The notes: generated from the letters alone by a model not told the origin. DNA of 64,000 nucleotides from Staphylococcus rostri (GCF_002902145.1 NZ_PPRF01000017.1:1-64000), one strand, 5' to 3'. Numbered from the stretch's first letter, positions 17,468-26,489 are shown. A program made the numbers and translations.

Positions 17468-18994
17468 TTATAAAAGACCAAGCCATTGCCAGTAAGTCAT
17501 ACTAAAGATAATGACTAAGATATAACCAATGACTGTTAATGGCAAGCCGATTTTTAAGTAGTCTTTGGCAGTGAATGTTTCTGTTCCGTATGCCAACATA
17601 CCTTGTGGTGAACTTACAGGGAGTAAGAAACCAAAGCTGATGACGAATTGTTGAATTAATACGAAACCGATGGCGTGATCGCCAAGGCTTAACGTTGATG
17701 CCAATGAAATAAACACTGGTATCAAGGCAGATGATAAGCTTGTTGCACTTGCGAATCCTAAGTGAATTAGGATGTTGAAGATTGAAATCAATGCGATTGT
17801 CGCAATGAGTGGTAAGTGCTCTAAGCCCATTAAGCCAAATGTTTTATCACTTAACCATTGTGCTGCTGTTGTTTGTAATAATACGTTACCTAGTGAGATA
17901 CCGACACCGAATACGATGATTGTCCCCCAAGGAATTTTACTTTCTGCTTCTTTCCAACTCATAATACCGATTTTTGGCGTTAACATAATTGCTAATGCCA
18001 ATAATGTAATAGATGATGAGTCGATAGGGTGCAATACTTTTTCAGTTGACCAAAGAACGAGTAATGCGACAGAAATCGCGATTAAACGCCATTCTTTAGG
18101 TGTGATTGGTCCTAATTCAGCGAGTTGTTGTTTTACAAGGTCGCTACCGCCTTCAATTTGATCTTGTTCAGGTGGAATGACTTTTAATACAACAAAATAT
18201 AGTACAACTGACATGATGATTGACCATGGTGCAGCGTATAAGAACCATTCGCCCCATGAGACATCATGGCCGAGTTGGTTGTTGATAAAGTTAATGGCTA
18301 CGATGTTTTGTGCAGCGGCTGTTTTAATACCCACGTTCCAGAGTGAGACTGCTTGAACAGCTGTAATAACGAGTAATGCCGCAAGACGACTGTTTTTACT
18401 TGCGCCAAATGCAGCAACCATACCGAGTAAGATTGGTACAACGGCACCTGTACGTGCAGTCGCTGATGGTACGAAGAATGCTAAAATAATCGCAACGATA
18501 ATTGCACCGATAACGATACGTTTTGTTTTATTACCTACAAGTGATAATACCCATAGTGCCAAACGCTTGTGTAAGTTTGTGATTTGCATGGCTGTTGCTA
18601 AGAATAAGGCAGCAGCTACTAATGCAACGGCACTTGATGAAAAACCACTAAAAGCAAGCTTCAGCGCATTGCTTGTACCTAATGCTGTAGCACCTGTAAT
18701 CGGTTCACCACCAGCTTTTGGATTGCCAAGTGATTCGGCTAAATCTTGCACTGGACTGAAACCGAGTAGCAGAATAATGAGTCCAATGATAATCGCCGCT
18801 GAGACGGGATAGCTCACAGCTTCAGTGACCCACAAGATGACAGCGAATGCCAGAATAGCAAGCGCACATTTCCCCATCACTGGTAAACTTGCCGGTGTTG
18901 GTATGAGTAAGATTGCGATTAACGCAACAAATGCAAGGATAAACCAGACCGGCTTAAATGTAATTCCGGATTGTTTCTTCTGTGTTGTTCCCAT
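17468..18994 (-). CDS. DASS-family dicarboxylate:sodium (or anion) symporter
   Basis: 508-residue membrane transporter of the SLC13/DASS family, which carries C4-dicarboxylates, 2-oxoglutarate or citrate. It has 11 to 13 hydrophobic segments. FVPSATARTGAVVPILLGM (about residues 175-193) is the conserved SNT-like substrate/sodium loop, and FASATSLSSALIPVF is its C-terminal counterpart. It resembles the plastid-type 2-oxoglutarate/malate translocator branch more than SdcS. GGGGCG precedes the ATG. The gene stands alone with its own terminator. Substrate specificity is inferred only. Confidence 0.85.
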   Translation of the reverse strand: MGTTQKKQSGITFKPVWFILAFVALIAILLIPTPASLPVMGKCALAILAFAVILWVTEAVSYPVSAAIIIGLIILLLGFSPVQDLAESLGNPKAGGEPITGATALGTSNALKLAFSGFSSSAVALVAAALFLATAMQITNLHKRLALWVLSLVGNKTKRIVIGAIIVAIILAFFVPSATARTGAVVPILLGMVAAFGASKNSRLAALLVITAVQAVSLWNVGIKTAAAQNIVAINFINNQLGHDVSWGEWFLYAAPWSIIMSVVLYFVVLKVIPPEQDQIEGGSDLVKQQLAELGPITPKEWRLIAISVALLVLWSTEKVLHPIDSSSITLLALAIMLTPKIGIMSWKEAESKIPWGTIIVFGVGISLGNVLLQTTAAQWLSDKTFGLMGLEHLPLIATIALISIFNILIHLGFASATSLSSALIPVFISLASTLSLGDHAIGFVLIQQFVISFGFLLPVSSPQGMLAYGTETFTAKDYLKIGLPLTVIGYILVIIFSMTYWQWLGLL

Positions 18995-19470
18995 ATTTAA
19001 CGCCCCTTCTTGTTGTAAGTGGTTTCATTGTATCAGCCAATAAATACAAAAATAATAATATTTTATAATGTTCATAAAATGGTCACAATTTATTCACAAA
19101 TATAAATTTAAAGTGTTAAATCATTAAAAGCACGTCATTTGCTTGAGGATAGCAAACGGGTAGGAAAGGCTGGGATACAATAAATTTAAGCACTGGGAAA
19201 TCGATAAACGGTGTCCAAAAGCAGGATTTCCGACAGAACTGCCACGATTTCGGCAAAATCAAAAAGCAATTTTGCTCATCGTTCGGTTCTGCTCAAATCC
19301 TAAACGCTTTTGTCCCAACCTCTTGGCAGTGTCATCTTAAATTTGTGTGACACAAAGTTGACGACCGCCATTCAATAAATTGTCAGAATTTGATTGCGTA
19401 TGAATGGTAACATAAGTGCTACAATTGAAATGATGTATCTAAGGTTTTAACTTAATAACAGGGAGAGATT
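18995..19470. other. Intergenic region with a dyad-rich element
   Basis: No gene seen. From about 19166 to 19322 the sequence begins GGCTGGGATAC and ends TTGTCCCAACCTC, enclosing several short inverted segments such as GATTTCGGC around CCGACAGAACTGCC. It looks like another intergenic repeat type. A perfect palindrome follows at 19342-19356. Confidence 0.45.
19342..19356. promoter_or_regulatory. Perfect 7-1-7 palindrome, possible operator
   Basis: TTTGTGT-G-ACACAAA is perfectly symmetric and lies about 115 bases before the small gene at 19471. No regulator is assigned. Confidence 0.4.
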
Positions 19471-19659
19471 ATGATGAATCAACGTTATGTTAAAGTATTA
19501 GGATTATATGTTGCGAGTACAGCGTTACCAGCACTTTTAAATAAATGCTGTAAGTCAGAAGGCTTTTTGAAGTGGGCGGTACAAACAGGATTAGGTTACG
19601 GTATTTTCGCGTATGGCTTGAAAGTGATGACACGCCGTAAGAAAGCAGCTCAACAATAG
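19471..19659 (+). CDS. Small hypothetical membrane-associated protein
   Basis: 62 residues with a hydrophobic N-terminal half (VLGLYVASTALPALLNKCC), a second moderately hydrophobic segment (AVQTGLGYGIFAYGLKVM) and a basic tail (TRRKKAAQQ), so two short membrane segments with the C-terminus inside. GGGAGAG precedes the two adjacent ATGs; the second, at 19474, is equally possible. It shares a terminator with the convergent nirC. I do not recognise it. Confidence 0.65.
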   Translation: MMNQRYVKVLGLYVASTALPALLNKCCKSEGFLKWAVQTGLGYGIFAYGLKVMTRRKKAAQQ

Positions 19660-19664
19660 ATAAT

Positions 19665-19694
19665 AAAAAATCCGCTGATTAGGCGGATTTTTTT
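19665..19694. terminator. Bidirectional terminator
   Basis: AAAAAATCCGC-TGATTAG-GCGGATTTTTTT, with A and T runs on either side, between convergent genes. Confidence 0.92.
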
Positions 19695-19700
19695 GTTTAA

Positions 19701-20516
19701 CTATTTTCTTGGTGAACCATTGAGATAAGCATATAGTAAGCCAATCATAATACCGCCACCGATGTAGTTACCAATAAAGGCAAAGACGATGTTTTTAAGT
19801 ACGCCTAACCAGCTAACGGCATCTACATTGTTGAATAACATACCAACAAAGAGACCTGCATTGTAAACAACGTGTTCATAGCCCATGAATACGAAGATAA
19901 CAACGCCAGCTGCAATAAAGAATGTTTTTGTCATGCCTTCTTTAAACATTAATGAAACATAAATACCAATGTTGATAAAGAAGTTCGCAAAGATGGCTTT
20001 AACTAAAATCGCATACCATGTTGGTTCTACGGTTTTAGCTGCGACAGTTTTTGTCAATGCTTCAATCATTTCTGGTGTCATAACTTGTGTGAAGTATAAG
20101 AGACCAAATAAGACAAAAGCGCCTAGAATATTTCCCAGGAAACATACAGCAAATAGCCACATTGATTTTGCGATACTAATTGTGCGATAGTACATACCAA
20201 TCGTTAAGAACATGAAGTTACTTGTTAATAGTTCTGAATGTGTAAGTACAATTAATACTAAGGCGATACTGAATGCTAAAGCGCCCATTAAGTTGACAAC
20301 ACCAGGTAAAGCGCCTGCCATTTGTGTTTTCATCGCTAACATGAAAATTGTAACAATCGCAAGTAAAAATCCTGACATCATAGATTTTAAAATGTAGCGT
20401 GGCATCGTGCGATCGAGCATAACTTCTTTCATCGCAACGCTACTGATAATGCCTTCAACAATCCCACGTGATGCATACGTGTCTTCAATCGTTTTAGTCG
20501 GTTTTTCAATCGACAT
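19701..20516 (-). CDS. nirC: Formate/nitrite transporter (NirC type)
   Basis: 271-residue pentameric channel subunit of the FNT family, with six membrane helices. Family signatures include LLTSNFMFLT (about residue 95) and the C-terminal NIVFAFIGNYIGGGIMIGLLYAYL. Placed beside the nitrite reductase operon, it most likely moves nitrite, though formate transport is possible and would fit pflB. The start is the ATG at 20516 with GGAGGG eight bases before it; the frame extends to a GTG that lies inside the ribosome-site region. It is transcribed away from the GNAT gene and the nitrite operon. Confidence 0.92.
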   Translation of the reverse strand: MSIEKPTKTIEDTYASRGIVEGIISSVAMKEVMLDRTMPRYILKSMMSGFLLAIVTIFMLAMKTQMAGALPGVVNLMGALAFSIALVLIVLTHSELLTSNFMFLTIGMYYRTISIAKSMWLFAVCFLGNILGAFVLFGLLYFTQVMTPEMIEALTKTVAAKTVEPTWYAILVKAIFANFFINIGIYVSLMFKEGMTKTFFIAAGVVIFVFMGYEHVVYNAGLFVGMLFNNVDAVSWLGVLKNIVFAFIGNYIGGGIMIGLLYAYLNGSPRK

Positions 20517-20677
20517 TTCTAATCCCTCCACTAGCGCATTTTATTTAACACCTATATTGTACTTGATTCTGTAGCTGTTATATAGGTTTATTTTGTGTCA
20601 CTTTTGAGCAGACTGCTATTTGTTCCATTAGATCATTTGGTAAAATAACTTTTATGAAAAGACAGAAAGGATGTGTC

Positions 20678-21223
20678 ATGATGGCACAACAGTTCCGAAT
20701 GGCGACATTAGATGATGTATCTGCACTTCACGAATTGATGTATCGTTCCTTTACCCCTTTACGTGAAGTAGGCATTGATTGGCCCTCAGTCAATGCAACG
20801 CCAGAGATGATAGAAGATAATATTCGCGATAACGCCTGTTACGTTTTAGAAGTAGACGGTAAAATCGTTTCGACCTTATCCATTCGTTTTCCATGGGAGA
20901 GTGAAAAACCAGTATCCAAATATCCATTTATTTGGTGGTTAGCGACAGATCCAGACTACAATGGTCAAGGATACGGTAGCCAAATGATACGCTACGTTGA
21001 AGAAGATATTTTGCGAGATACTTTGAAAGCACCAGCAGTCGTACTCGGCACGTCTGCACGTAAAATGGGTTGGCTGGAAGGTGTCTATGCGCGTCGTGGT
21101 TATGAGACATTTTATGAAATGGATGATCCAGAAGGCGACAAAGGTGTCATGATGGTAAAAGTTTTGATTCCAGAGCGATACAATGATGCGCTATTAACGC
21201 CACCACCATGGTCGGAAGCATAA
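20678..21223 (+). CDS. GNAT-family N-acetyltransferase
   Basis: 181-residue GCN5-related acetyltransferase. FRMATLDDVSALHELM is the usual first strand-helix, LEVDGKIVSTLSIR the central strands, and LATDPDYNGQGYGSQMIRYVEE contains the acetyl-CoA pyrophosphate loop (NGQGYGS, about residues 97-103). The tail ends in a proline-rich LTPPPWSEA. AAAGGA lies six bases before the ATG at 20678 and nine before the ATG at 20681; either could be used. It sits between nirC and the nitrite operon, a position shared with other staphylococci as I recall, but its substrate is unknown. Confidence 0.85.
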   Translation: MMAQQFRMATLDDVSALHELMYRSFTPLREVGIDWPSVNATPEMIEDNIRDNACYVLEVDGKIVSTLSIRFPWESEKPVSKYPFIWWLATDPDYNGQGYGSQMIRYVEEDILRDTLKAPAVVLGTSARKMGWLEGVYARRGYETFYEMDDPEGDKGVMMVKVLIPERYNDALLTPPPWSEA

Positions 21224-21282
21224 TTGGGTATGCGAATGTTTTGCGTCTGAACAAACCTTATCATTATGAATAGATAACACAC

Positions 21283-21296
21283 TAGGGAATCCCCTT
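21283..21296. promoter_or_regulatory. NreC-type site 1 upstream of sirB
   Basis: TAGGGAATCCCCTT fits TAGGG-N4-CCCTA with one mismatch, the palindrome reported for NreC in S. carnosus. Together with site 2 it also forms a hairpin (TAGGGAATCCCC / GGGGGTTCCCTA) that could terminate the GNAT transcript. Confidence 0.6.
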
Positions 21297-21306
21297 GCGA
21301 ATTGCA

Positions 21307-21320
21307 TAGGGGGTTCCCTA
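21307..21320. promoter_or_regulatory. NreC-type site 2 upstream of sirB
   Basis: TAGGGGGTTCCCTA is a full match to TAGGG-N4-CCCTA. It lies 77 bases before the TTG start and about 50 bases before a TACAAT -10 hexamer at 21370. Confidence 0.75.
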
Positions 21321-21333
21321 ATTTTATTTGAAG

Positions 21334-21351
21334 TTGTGAATAGAATCACAA
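21334..21351. promoter_or_regulatory. Rex box upstream of sirB/nirBD
   Basis: TTGTGA-ATAGAA-TCACAA is a perfect match to the Rex consensus TTGTGA-N6-TCACAA. It ends 18 bases before the TACAAT at 21370-21375, so it covers the -35 region. It predicts repression of the nitrite operon when NADH is low. Confidence 0.85.
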
Positions 21352-21396
21352 AAACTATGTGAATTAGATTACAATGTATAGTGAGGGGTGAGCGGA

Positions 21397-22146
21397 TTGC
21401 AAAAGACGATTTTAATTGTACATGGTATGCGAAAAGGTAAGTTGAATGAAACGTTGGAACACTTTGTTCATACGTTGTTCGATGGCACGGAGATAGACTA
21501 TGATGTCGCGTTTTTAGAGTCGGAAGAACGTTCCTTAGAGACAGTGATTGATGCGACAGTGCAACAAGGTTATCGAGCGTTAAATCTTGTCCCATTATTA
21601 CTATTTACAGCTTCACATTATTATGAAGATATTGCGGATCAAGTACAGACGTGGACGACACAGTATCCACAGGTACATTTTGAATTAGCGGAACCGCTTG
21701 GCACGCATTCGGCAATGGGCGATTGGGTGTCACATCAAATTGCACGTTATAACGATGACATTGATGACACAACAGGTGTTGTCATTTTAGCACATGGTAA
21801 TGCGCGTTTTGATGAACCTGACATTGCGTTGACGCGTTTGGCACAGCAACATACAAACGAACAGTTACAGTGCTATCCAAGCATGGTATATGGCAAGTTG
21901 AAATTCCAAGAAACATTACCACCACTTGCTGCAAAATATCAAAAGTTACTAATCATTCCGTTCTTCTTTTATGATGGTTACTTAGTTAATAAGACGAAGC
22001 GACAAATTGGAGAACTTAACTTACCAACCGAGATTACGTATACGACAGCAATCAACTTTGACCCAGTATTAAAAAGTATTATCTTAGCGCGTATTGCAGC
22101 ATGCGAGGAGGCACATCATGTATCCGATACAGTTGAACTTGTGTGA
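21397..22146 (+). CDS. sirB: Sirohydrochlorin ferrochelatase (SirB/CbiX; often named NirR)
   Basis: Inserts iron into sirohydrochlorin, the last step of siroheme synthesis for nitrite reductase. The 249-residue protein begins QKTILIVHGMRKGKL with the catalytic His of the CbiX family, and a second block VVILAHGNARFDEPD lies at about residue 130. The TTG at 21397 is chosen because GAGGGG lies about eight bases before it; an in-frame GTG at 21388 would overlap the ribosome site. It is the first gene of the operon sirB, dehydrogenase, nirB, nirD, sumT and overlaps the next gene by 29 bases. Literature sometimes calls it nirR and a regulator, but the sequence is that of an enzyme. Confidence 0.85.
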   Translation: MQKTILIVHGMRKGKLNETLEHFVHTLFDGTEIDYDVAFLESEERSLETVIDATVQQGYRALNLVPLLLFTASHYYEDIADQVQTWTTQYPQVHFELAEPLGTHSAMGDWVSHQIARYNDDIDDTTGVVILAHGNARFDEPDIALTRLAQQHTNEQLQCYPSMVYGKLKFQETLPPLAAKYQKLLIIPFFFYDGYLVNKTKRQIGELNLPTEITYTTAINFDPVLKSIILARIAACEEAHHVSDTVELV

Positions 22147-22579
22147 TAAACACGTGGTGATTGTTGGTGGGGGTAAGATTGCTTGGCGAAAGTTTCAAGC
22201 ACTTATACATGAAGGATGCACGATTGATGTTGTCAGCCCAACATTTCATGAAGGCTTTAGTAAGACGGCATGGCCAGCAACAGTGCGCTTGTTACAAAAA
22301 GTATATGAAGCAACAGATATTGAAGCGGCAGCGCTAGTGATTGTGGCAACGGATGATGCAGACGTCAATGATCGTGTGGCACGTGATGCCCGTGAGACAC
22401 AGTGGGTGAACCATACGGGAGACAGAGAACAGTCCGACTTTTTTAACATGTTAACGATTAAACACGACGATATGATGATTAGCGTAGGATCATCAGGTCA
22501 ATCTATTCGTAAAACCCAAGCATACGCGAAAAAAATCAAGGCATATTTAGAAACGTTAGAGGAGGATATCCATGAGTAA
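22118..22579 (+). CDS. Precorrin-2 dehydrogenase (siroheme synthesis, SirC/YlnF-like)
   Basis: NAD-dependent oxidation of precorrin-2 to sirohydrochlorin, the middle step between SumT and SirB. The 153-residue protein has the Rossmann motif VVIVGGGKIAWRKF (about residues 14-27) and the family block VNHTGDREQSDFFNMLTIK (about residues 106-124). It is shorter than the roughly 200-residue family members, lacking the helical C-terminal extension, as is common in staphylococci. The ATG at 22118 (MYPIQLNL) has GAGGAGG six bases before it; the open frame begins earlier without a ribosome site. Confidence 0.88.
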   Translation: MYPIQLNLCDKHVVIVGGGKIAWRKFQALIHEGCTIDVVSPTFHEGFSKTAWPATVRLLQKVYEATDIEAAALVIVATDDADVNDRVARDARETQWVNHTGDREQSDFFNMLTIKHDDMMISVGSSGQSIRKTQAYAKKIKAYLETLEEDIHE

Positions 22580-24977
22580 AACAAGATTATTAATGATTGG
22601 TAATGGTATGGCAGGGGTCCGTACAATCGAAGAAATCTTAGAACGTGATCTAGATAAATTTGAGATTACGATTATCGGTAAAGAACCATATCCGAACTAC
22701 AACCGTATTATGTTATCGAACATCTTACAAAACAAAATGACGGTTGATGAAACAATTATGAATCCGTACGAGTGGTATGAAGAAAACGGTATTCAGTTAA
22801 TTACAGGCGACAAAGTTGTGACAATCAATCGCGACGCACAAAACGTTGAAACAGAAAGTGGTCGTGTCGTTGAGTACGATCAAATGATTATTGCGACAGG
22901 TTCGGATTCATTTATCTTACCAATTAATGGCTCACGTTTAGACGGCGTGGTAGGTTTCCGTACAATTGATGATACTGAAAAAATGCTTGAAACAGCCAAA
23001 ACGAAGAAGAAAGCCATCGTTATTGGTGGGGGCTTACTCGGTCTTGAATGTGCACGTGGTCTTGTCGATCAAGGTATGGACGTAACAGTTGTACACTTAG
23101 CTGAATGGTTAATGGAAGTACAACTTGACCGCAAAGCAGGTGGCTTACTGAAAGCTGACTTAGAAAAACAAGGTATTAAATTTGAATTACAAGCAAACAC
23201 GCAAGAAATTTTAGGTGAAGATCATGTAGAAGGTATCCGTTTATCTGACGGTCGTGTCTTAGATGCAGATATGGTTGTTATGGCGGTAGGTATCCGTCCA
23301 GTCACTAAAGAAGCGCGTGCAGCAGGCTTAGAAATCGGTCGCGGTATCGTTGTTGATGACTTTATGAAAACAAGTGATCCAAACATCTATGCAGTTGGTG
23401 AATGTGCGGAACACCGTTCTAAAGTATACGGTCTTGTCGCACCACTTTATGATCAAGGTAAAGTATTGGCAGACCATATTACAGGTCGTCCAACTGATGG
23501 CTATCAAGGTTCTACAACATTCACATCATTAAAAGTATCAGGTTGTGACCTATTCAGCGCAGGTCGTATTACTGAAAATGAAGATGTACGTGGTATTGAA
23601 ACATTTAACGGTGTCGACAATATTTACAAAAAAATCTTCGTACAAGATAAGAAAATTGTCGGTGCAGTACTTTATGGTGATACAGAAGAAGGTAACCGTT
23701 TCTACAATATGATGAAAAAAGGCGACACAATTGATGAGTATACATTAGTGTCTATCTTGCATAAAGCAGGAGAAGTAGATGCGATTAGTGTGGCAGACAT
23801 GGATGATGACGAAACAATCTGTGGTTGTAACGGTATCTCTAAAGGTGTCATCGTTAAAGCGATTAAAGAACAAGGCTTAACGTCTGTGGCAGATGTAACG
23901 AGAGTGACAAAAGCAGGGAACTCTTGTGGTAAATGTAAAGGACAAATTGGTGAATTATTAGAGTACACATTAGGTGATGACTTTGTTGAAAGTGCGCCAA
24001 CAGGTATTTGTGCTTGTACGGACTTATCACGTGATCAAATCGTAACGCAAATCCGTGCGAAAGGCCTTAAAACATCTAAAGAAGTACGTCACGTCTTAGA
24101 TTTCAAAGACAAAGGCGGTTGTCCGAAGTGTCGTCCGGCAATCAACTACTATTTAAACATGGTATATCCACATGACCATGAAGATGAAAGAGCATCACGT
24201 TTTGCCAACGAACGTTACCATGCGAATATCCAAAACGACGGTACATTCTCTGTTATCCCACAAATGCGTGGCGGTGTAACAGATGCAGATCAATTAATCC
24301 GTCTTGGTGAAGTAGCTAAGAAATACGATGTACCGCTTGTAAAAGTAACAGGTTCACAACGTATCGGTTTATACGGCGTGAAAAAAGAAGAATTACCAAA
24401 AGTATGGGACGACTTAGGCATGCGTTCAGCATCAGCTTATGCGAAGAAAACACGTTCAGTTAAGAGCTGTGTAGGTAAAGAGTTCTGTCGTTTCGGTACA
24501 CAATTTACAACGAAACTCGGTATTCGTCTTGAAAAAACATTTGAATACATTGACACACCACACAAATTCAAAATGGGTGTTTCAGGTTGTCCACGTAGCT
24601 GTGTAGAATCAGGTGTGAAAGACTTTGGTGTTATCGGTGTAGAAAATGGTTTCCAAATCTACGTTGGTGGTAACGGTGGTACAGATGTTGTGAAAGCAGA
24701 ATTCTTAACAACTGTTCCAACTGAAGATGACGTAGTGAAATTATGTGGTGCGTATATGCAATACTACCGTGAAACAGGGATTTATGCGGAACGTACAGCA
24801 CCATGGTTGAAACGCATGGGCTTTGATCAAGTGAAGTCAGTTGTGTTAGACCCTGAAAAACAAGAAGAACTTTATGCACGTCTCATGGACGCTAAAGCAG
24901 CAATTGCTGAAGAACCATGGAACGATATCTTAAGTGATGATCATAAACGTAAAATTTTCGAAGTGGAGAAGGTGTAA
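22572..24977 (+). CDS. nirB: NADH-dependent nitrite reductase, large subunit
   Basis: Reduces nitrite to ammonia in the cytoplasm with electrons from NADH. The 801-residue chain has an N-terminal FAD/NADH module (MIGNGMAGVRTIEEI and VIGGGLLGLECARGL), BFD-like 2Fe-2S cysteines around residues 418-465 (CGCNGISKG, CGKCKGQIG) and a second set near 480-520, and a C-terminal siroheme/4Fe-4S domain with CVGKEFCRFG and GVSGCPRSCVES supplying the four cluster cysteines. GAGGAGG precedes the ATG. It overlaps its upstream neighbour by eight bases and nirD by one. Complete and normal in length. Confidence 0.97.
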   Translation: MSKTRLLMIGNGMAGVRTIEEILERDLDKFEITIIGKEPYPNYNRIMLSNILQNKMTVDETIMNPYEWYEENGIQLITGDKVVTINRDAQNVETESGRVVEYDQMIIATGSDSFILPINGSRLDGVVGFRTIDDTEKMLETAKTKKKAIVIGGGLLGLECARGLVDQGMDVTVVHLAEWLMEVQLDRKAGGLLKADLEKQGIKFELQANTQEILGEDHVEGIRLSDGRVLDADMVVMAVGIRPVTKEARAAGLEIGRGIVVDDFMKTSDPNIYAVGECAEHRSKVYGLVAPLYDQGKVLADHITGRPTDGYQGSTTFTSLKVSGCDLFSAGRITENEDVRGIETFNGVDNIYKKIFVQDKKIVGAVLYGDTEEGNRFYNMMKKGDTIDEYTLVSILHKAGEVDAISVADMDDDETICGCNGISKGVIVKAIKEQGLTSVADVTRVTKAGNSCGKCKGQIGELLEYTLGDDFVESAPTGICACTDLSRDQIVTQIRAKGLKTSKEVRHVLDFKDKGGCPKCRPAINYYLNMVYPHDHEDERASRFANERYHANIQNDGTFSVIPQMRGGVTDADQLIRLGEVAKKYDVPLVKVTGSQRIGLYGVKKEELPKVWDDLGMRSASAYAKKTRSVKSCVGKEFCRFGTQFTTKLGIRLEKTFEYIDTPHKFKMGVSGCPRSCVESGVKDFGVIGVENGFQIYVGGNGGTDVVKAEFLTTVPTEDDVVKLCGAYMQYYRETGIYAERTAPWLKRMGFDQVKSVVLDPEKQEELYARLMDAKAAIAEEPWNDILSDDHKRKIFEVEKV

Positions 24978-25291
24978 TGCACATGGCACAAAAAGTAAAA
25001 GTGGCACATATGTCAGAGTTAGAACCATTAATTGGTAAAAAGGTAATTGTAGAAGATAAACAAATTGGTCTTTTCTTAATGGAAGACGGCGCAATTAAAG
25101 CGGTCAACAATGTTTGTCCACACAAGCAAGGTCCTTTATCAGAAGGCACTGTTAGTGGTCATTATGTATACTGCCCGCTACACGATCAAAAAATCGACTT
25201 AAACACAGGTATCGTTCAAGAACCTGATGAAGGTTGTGTTGAAACGTACGAAGTGGAAGTCATTGATGATGAGGTTTATGTATGTCTGTAA
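24977..25291 (+). CDS. nirD: Nitrite reductase small subunit (Rieske type)
   Basis: 104-residue partner of NirB with a Rieske-like fold. NNVCPHKQGPL and VYCPLHDQKIDLNTG give the CxH and CxxH pairs, so unlike many NirD proteins all four cluster ligands appear present. GGAGAAGGTG lies before two ATGs, at 24977 and 24983; the second has the more usual spacing and may be the true start. Its first base overlaps the nirB stop, so the two are translationally coupled. Confidence 0.92.
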   Translation: MHMAQKVKVAHMSELEPLIGKKVIVEDKQIGLFLMEDGAIKAVNNVCPHKQGPLSEGTVSGHYVYCPLHDQKIDLNTGIVQEPDEGCVETYEVEVIDDEVYVCL

Positions 25292-26226
25292 TAGACAGCA
25301 CGACAAAAGTGTATTTAGTTGGAGCAGGTCCGGGTAATCCGTGCCTGCTCTCTAAAAAAGCAGAACGCTGTATTCAACAGGCGGACGTTATTTTGTATGA
25401 CCAACTCGTACACCCGTTTATTTTACAGTTGTCACGACCGGATGCTGAATGGGTACATGTTGGCAAAACACCTTATACAAAGTACATTAGACAAGAACGT
25501 ATTAATGAATTGCTTGTCGAAAAGTCGCAAACGTATCGTCGAGTCGTACGTCTAAAAGGCGGCGACCCTGCAATTTTCGGAAGAGTAGCTGAAGAAGTTG
25601 ATACGTTGCGTGAACATGGGATTGATTTTGAAATCGTACCAGGTATTACAGCGGCAAGTGCGGCGATTAGTCAGCTTGGGCGCGGTTTGACAGAGCGCCA
25701 AGTCTCAACGAACATTACGTTTACAACAGGTCATTTTAAAGACGGTGTTGAAAATGAAATTGATATTACGACGCTGGAAAATGGTGGCACGCTAGCAATC
25801 TACATGGGTGTAAAACGTCTGCCATTCTTAATGGATGAAATTATGACGAAAGTGGGCATTGACTATCCAGTTGCGGTGATTTTTAATGCGACACGTCCGA
25901 ACCAACAAATTATCGGTGGTAGTGTGATGACGATTGCTGAGAAGATAGCACAACTGCCAGAACGACCAGGCCCGGGTGTGACAATCGTTGGAGAAGTTGT
26001 GCGTAATGTGGAAGCAATCAAGCCGGCGATGAATATGGAGCCACAAATGGTGTTGCTAACGGGAAATCGTACACGCTGTATTGATGTCGCTTATGATATT
26101 TTCGAGCAAGGTGGTGCGGCATTGATTGATGATCGTGCAACCTCTGAATTGCATCAAAGCCAGCACGAAATTTTAACAGCATGGCTAGAACAATATACAT
26201 TCACAGAACAACAAACAATTGAATAA
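25282..26226 (+). CDS. sumT: Uroporphyrinogen-III C-methyltransferase
   Basis: SAM-dependent enzyme that methylates uroporphyrinogen III twice to give precorrin-2, the entry to siroheme. The 314 residues show the family motifs YLVGAGPGNPCLLSKKA, ADVILYDQLVH, VRLKGGDPAIFGRVAEE and VPGITAASAA. About 70 extra residues at the end (after the usual 245-250) contain VLLTGNRTRCIDVAYDIFEQGG, which may be a remnant of a uroporphyrinogen synthase-like domain. The ATG overlaps the nirD end by ten bases with GAGG seven bases before it. Last gene of the operon. Also named cobA or cysG in annotations. Confidence 0.93.
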   Translation: MSVIDSTTKVYLVGAGPGNPCLLSKKAERCIQQADVILYDQLVHPFILQLSRPDAEWVHVGKTPYTKYIRQERINELLVEKSQTYRRVVRLKGGDPAIFGRVAEEVDTLREHGIDFEIVPGITAASAAISQLGRGLTERQVSTNITFTTGHFKDGVENEIDITTLENGGTLAIYMGVKRLPFLMDEIMTKVGIDYPVAVIFNATRPNQQIIGGSVMTIAEKIAQLPERPGPGVTIVGEVVRNVEAIKPAMNMEPQMVLLTGNRTRCIDVAYDIFEQGGAALIDDRATSELHQSQHEILTAWLEQYTFTEQQTIE

Positions 26227-26232
26227 TGTGAA

Positions 26233-26288
26233 AAAACATCGTACAAGGATTTATTTAGAAAATCTGTCATTGTACGATGTTTTATTTT
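26233..26288 (+). terminator. Terminator of the sirB-nirBD-sumT operon
   Basis: AAACATCGTACAA pairs with TTGTACGATGTTT followed by TATTTT. Confidence 0.88.
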
Positions 26289-26296
26289 GCGTATTA

Positions 26297-26310
26297 TCAT
26301 AACGCTTACA
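26297..26310. promoter_or_regulatory. cre-like site upstream of the AdsA-like gene
   Basis: On the minus strand TGTAAGCGTTATGA matches TGNAANCGNWNNCA except one position. It lies about 180 bases before the ATG at 26490. Confidence 0.4.
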
Positions 26311-26489
26311 ATTTTTGTGATTTGTTAATAAAATTATTGAAAAAATTGATAAAATGCACGCTTTATTTGTGCTACGATATAAGTGTTAGGCTTATTCAAA
26401 ACGTTGTGAGAAAGGCGTTGAGGATTTGAGATCGCTGTAATTGAATGAGAATCCGGCTTTTCAAACACGCATTAAAAAGGAGGTTTCAA

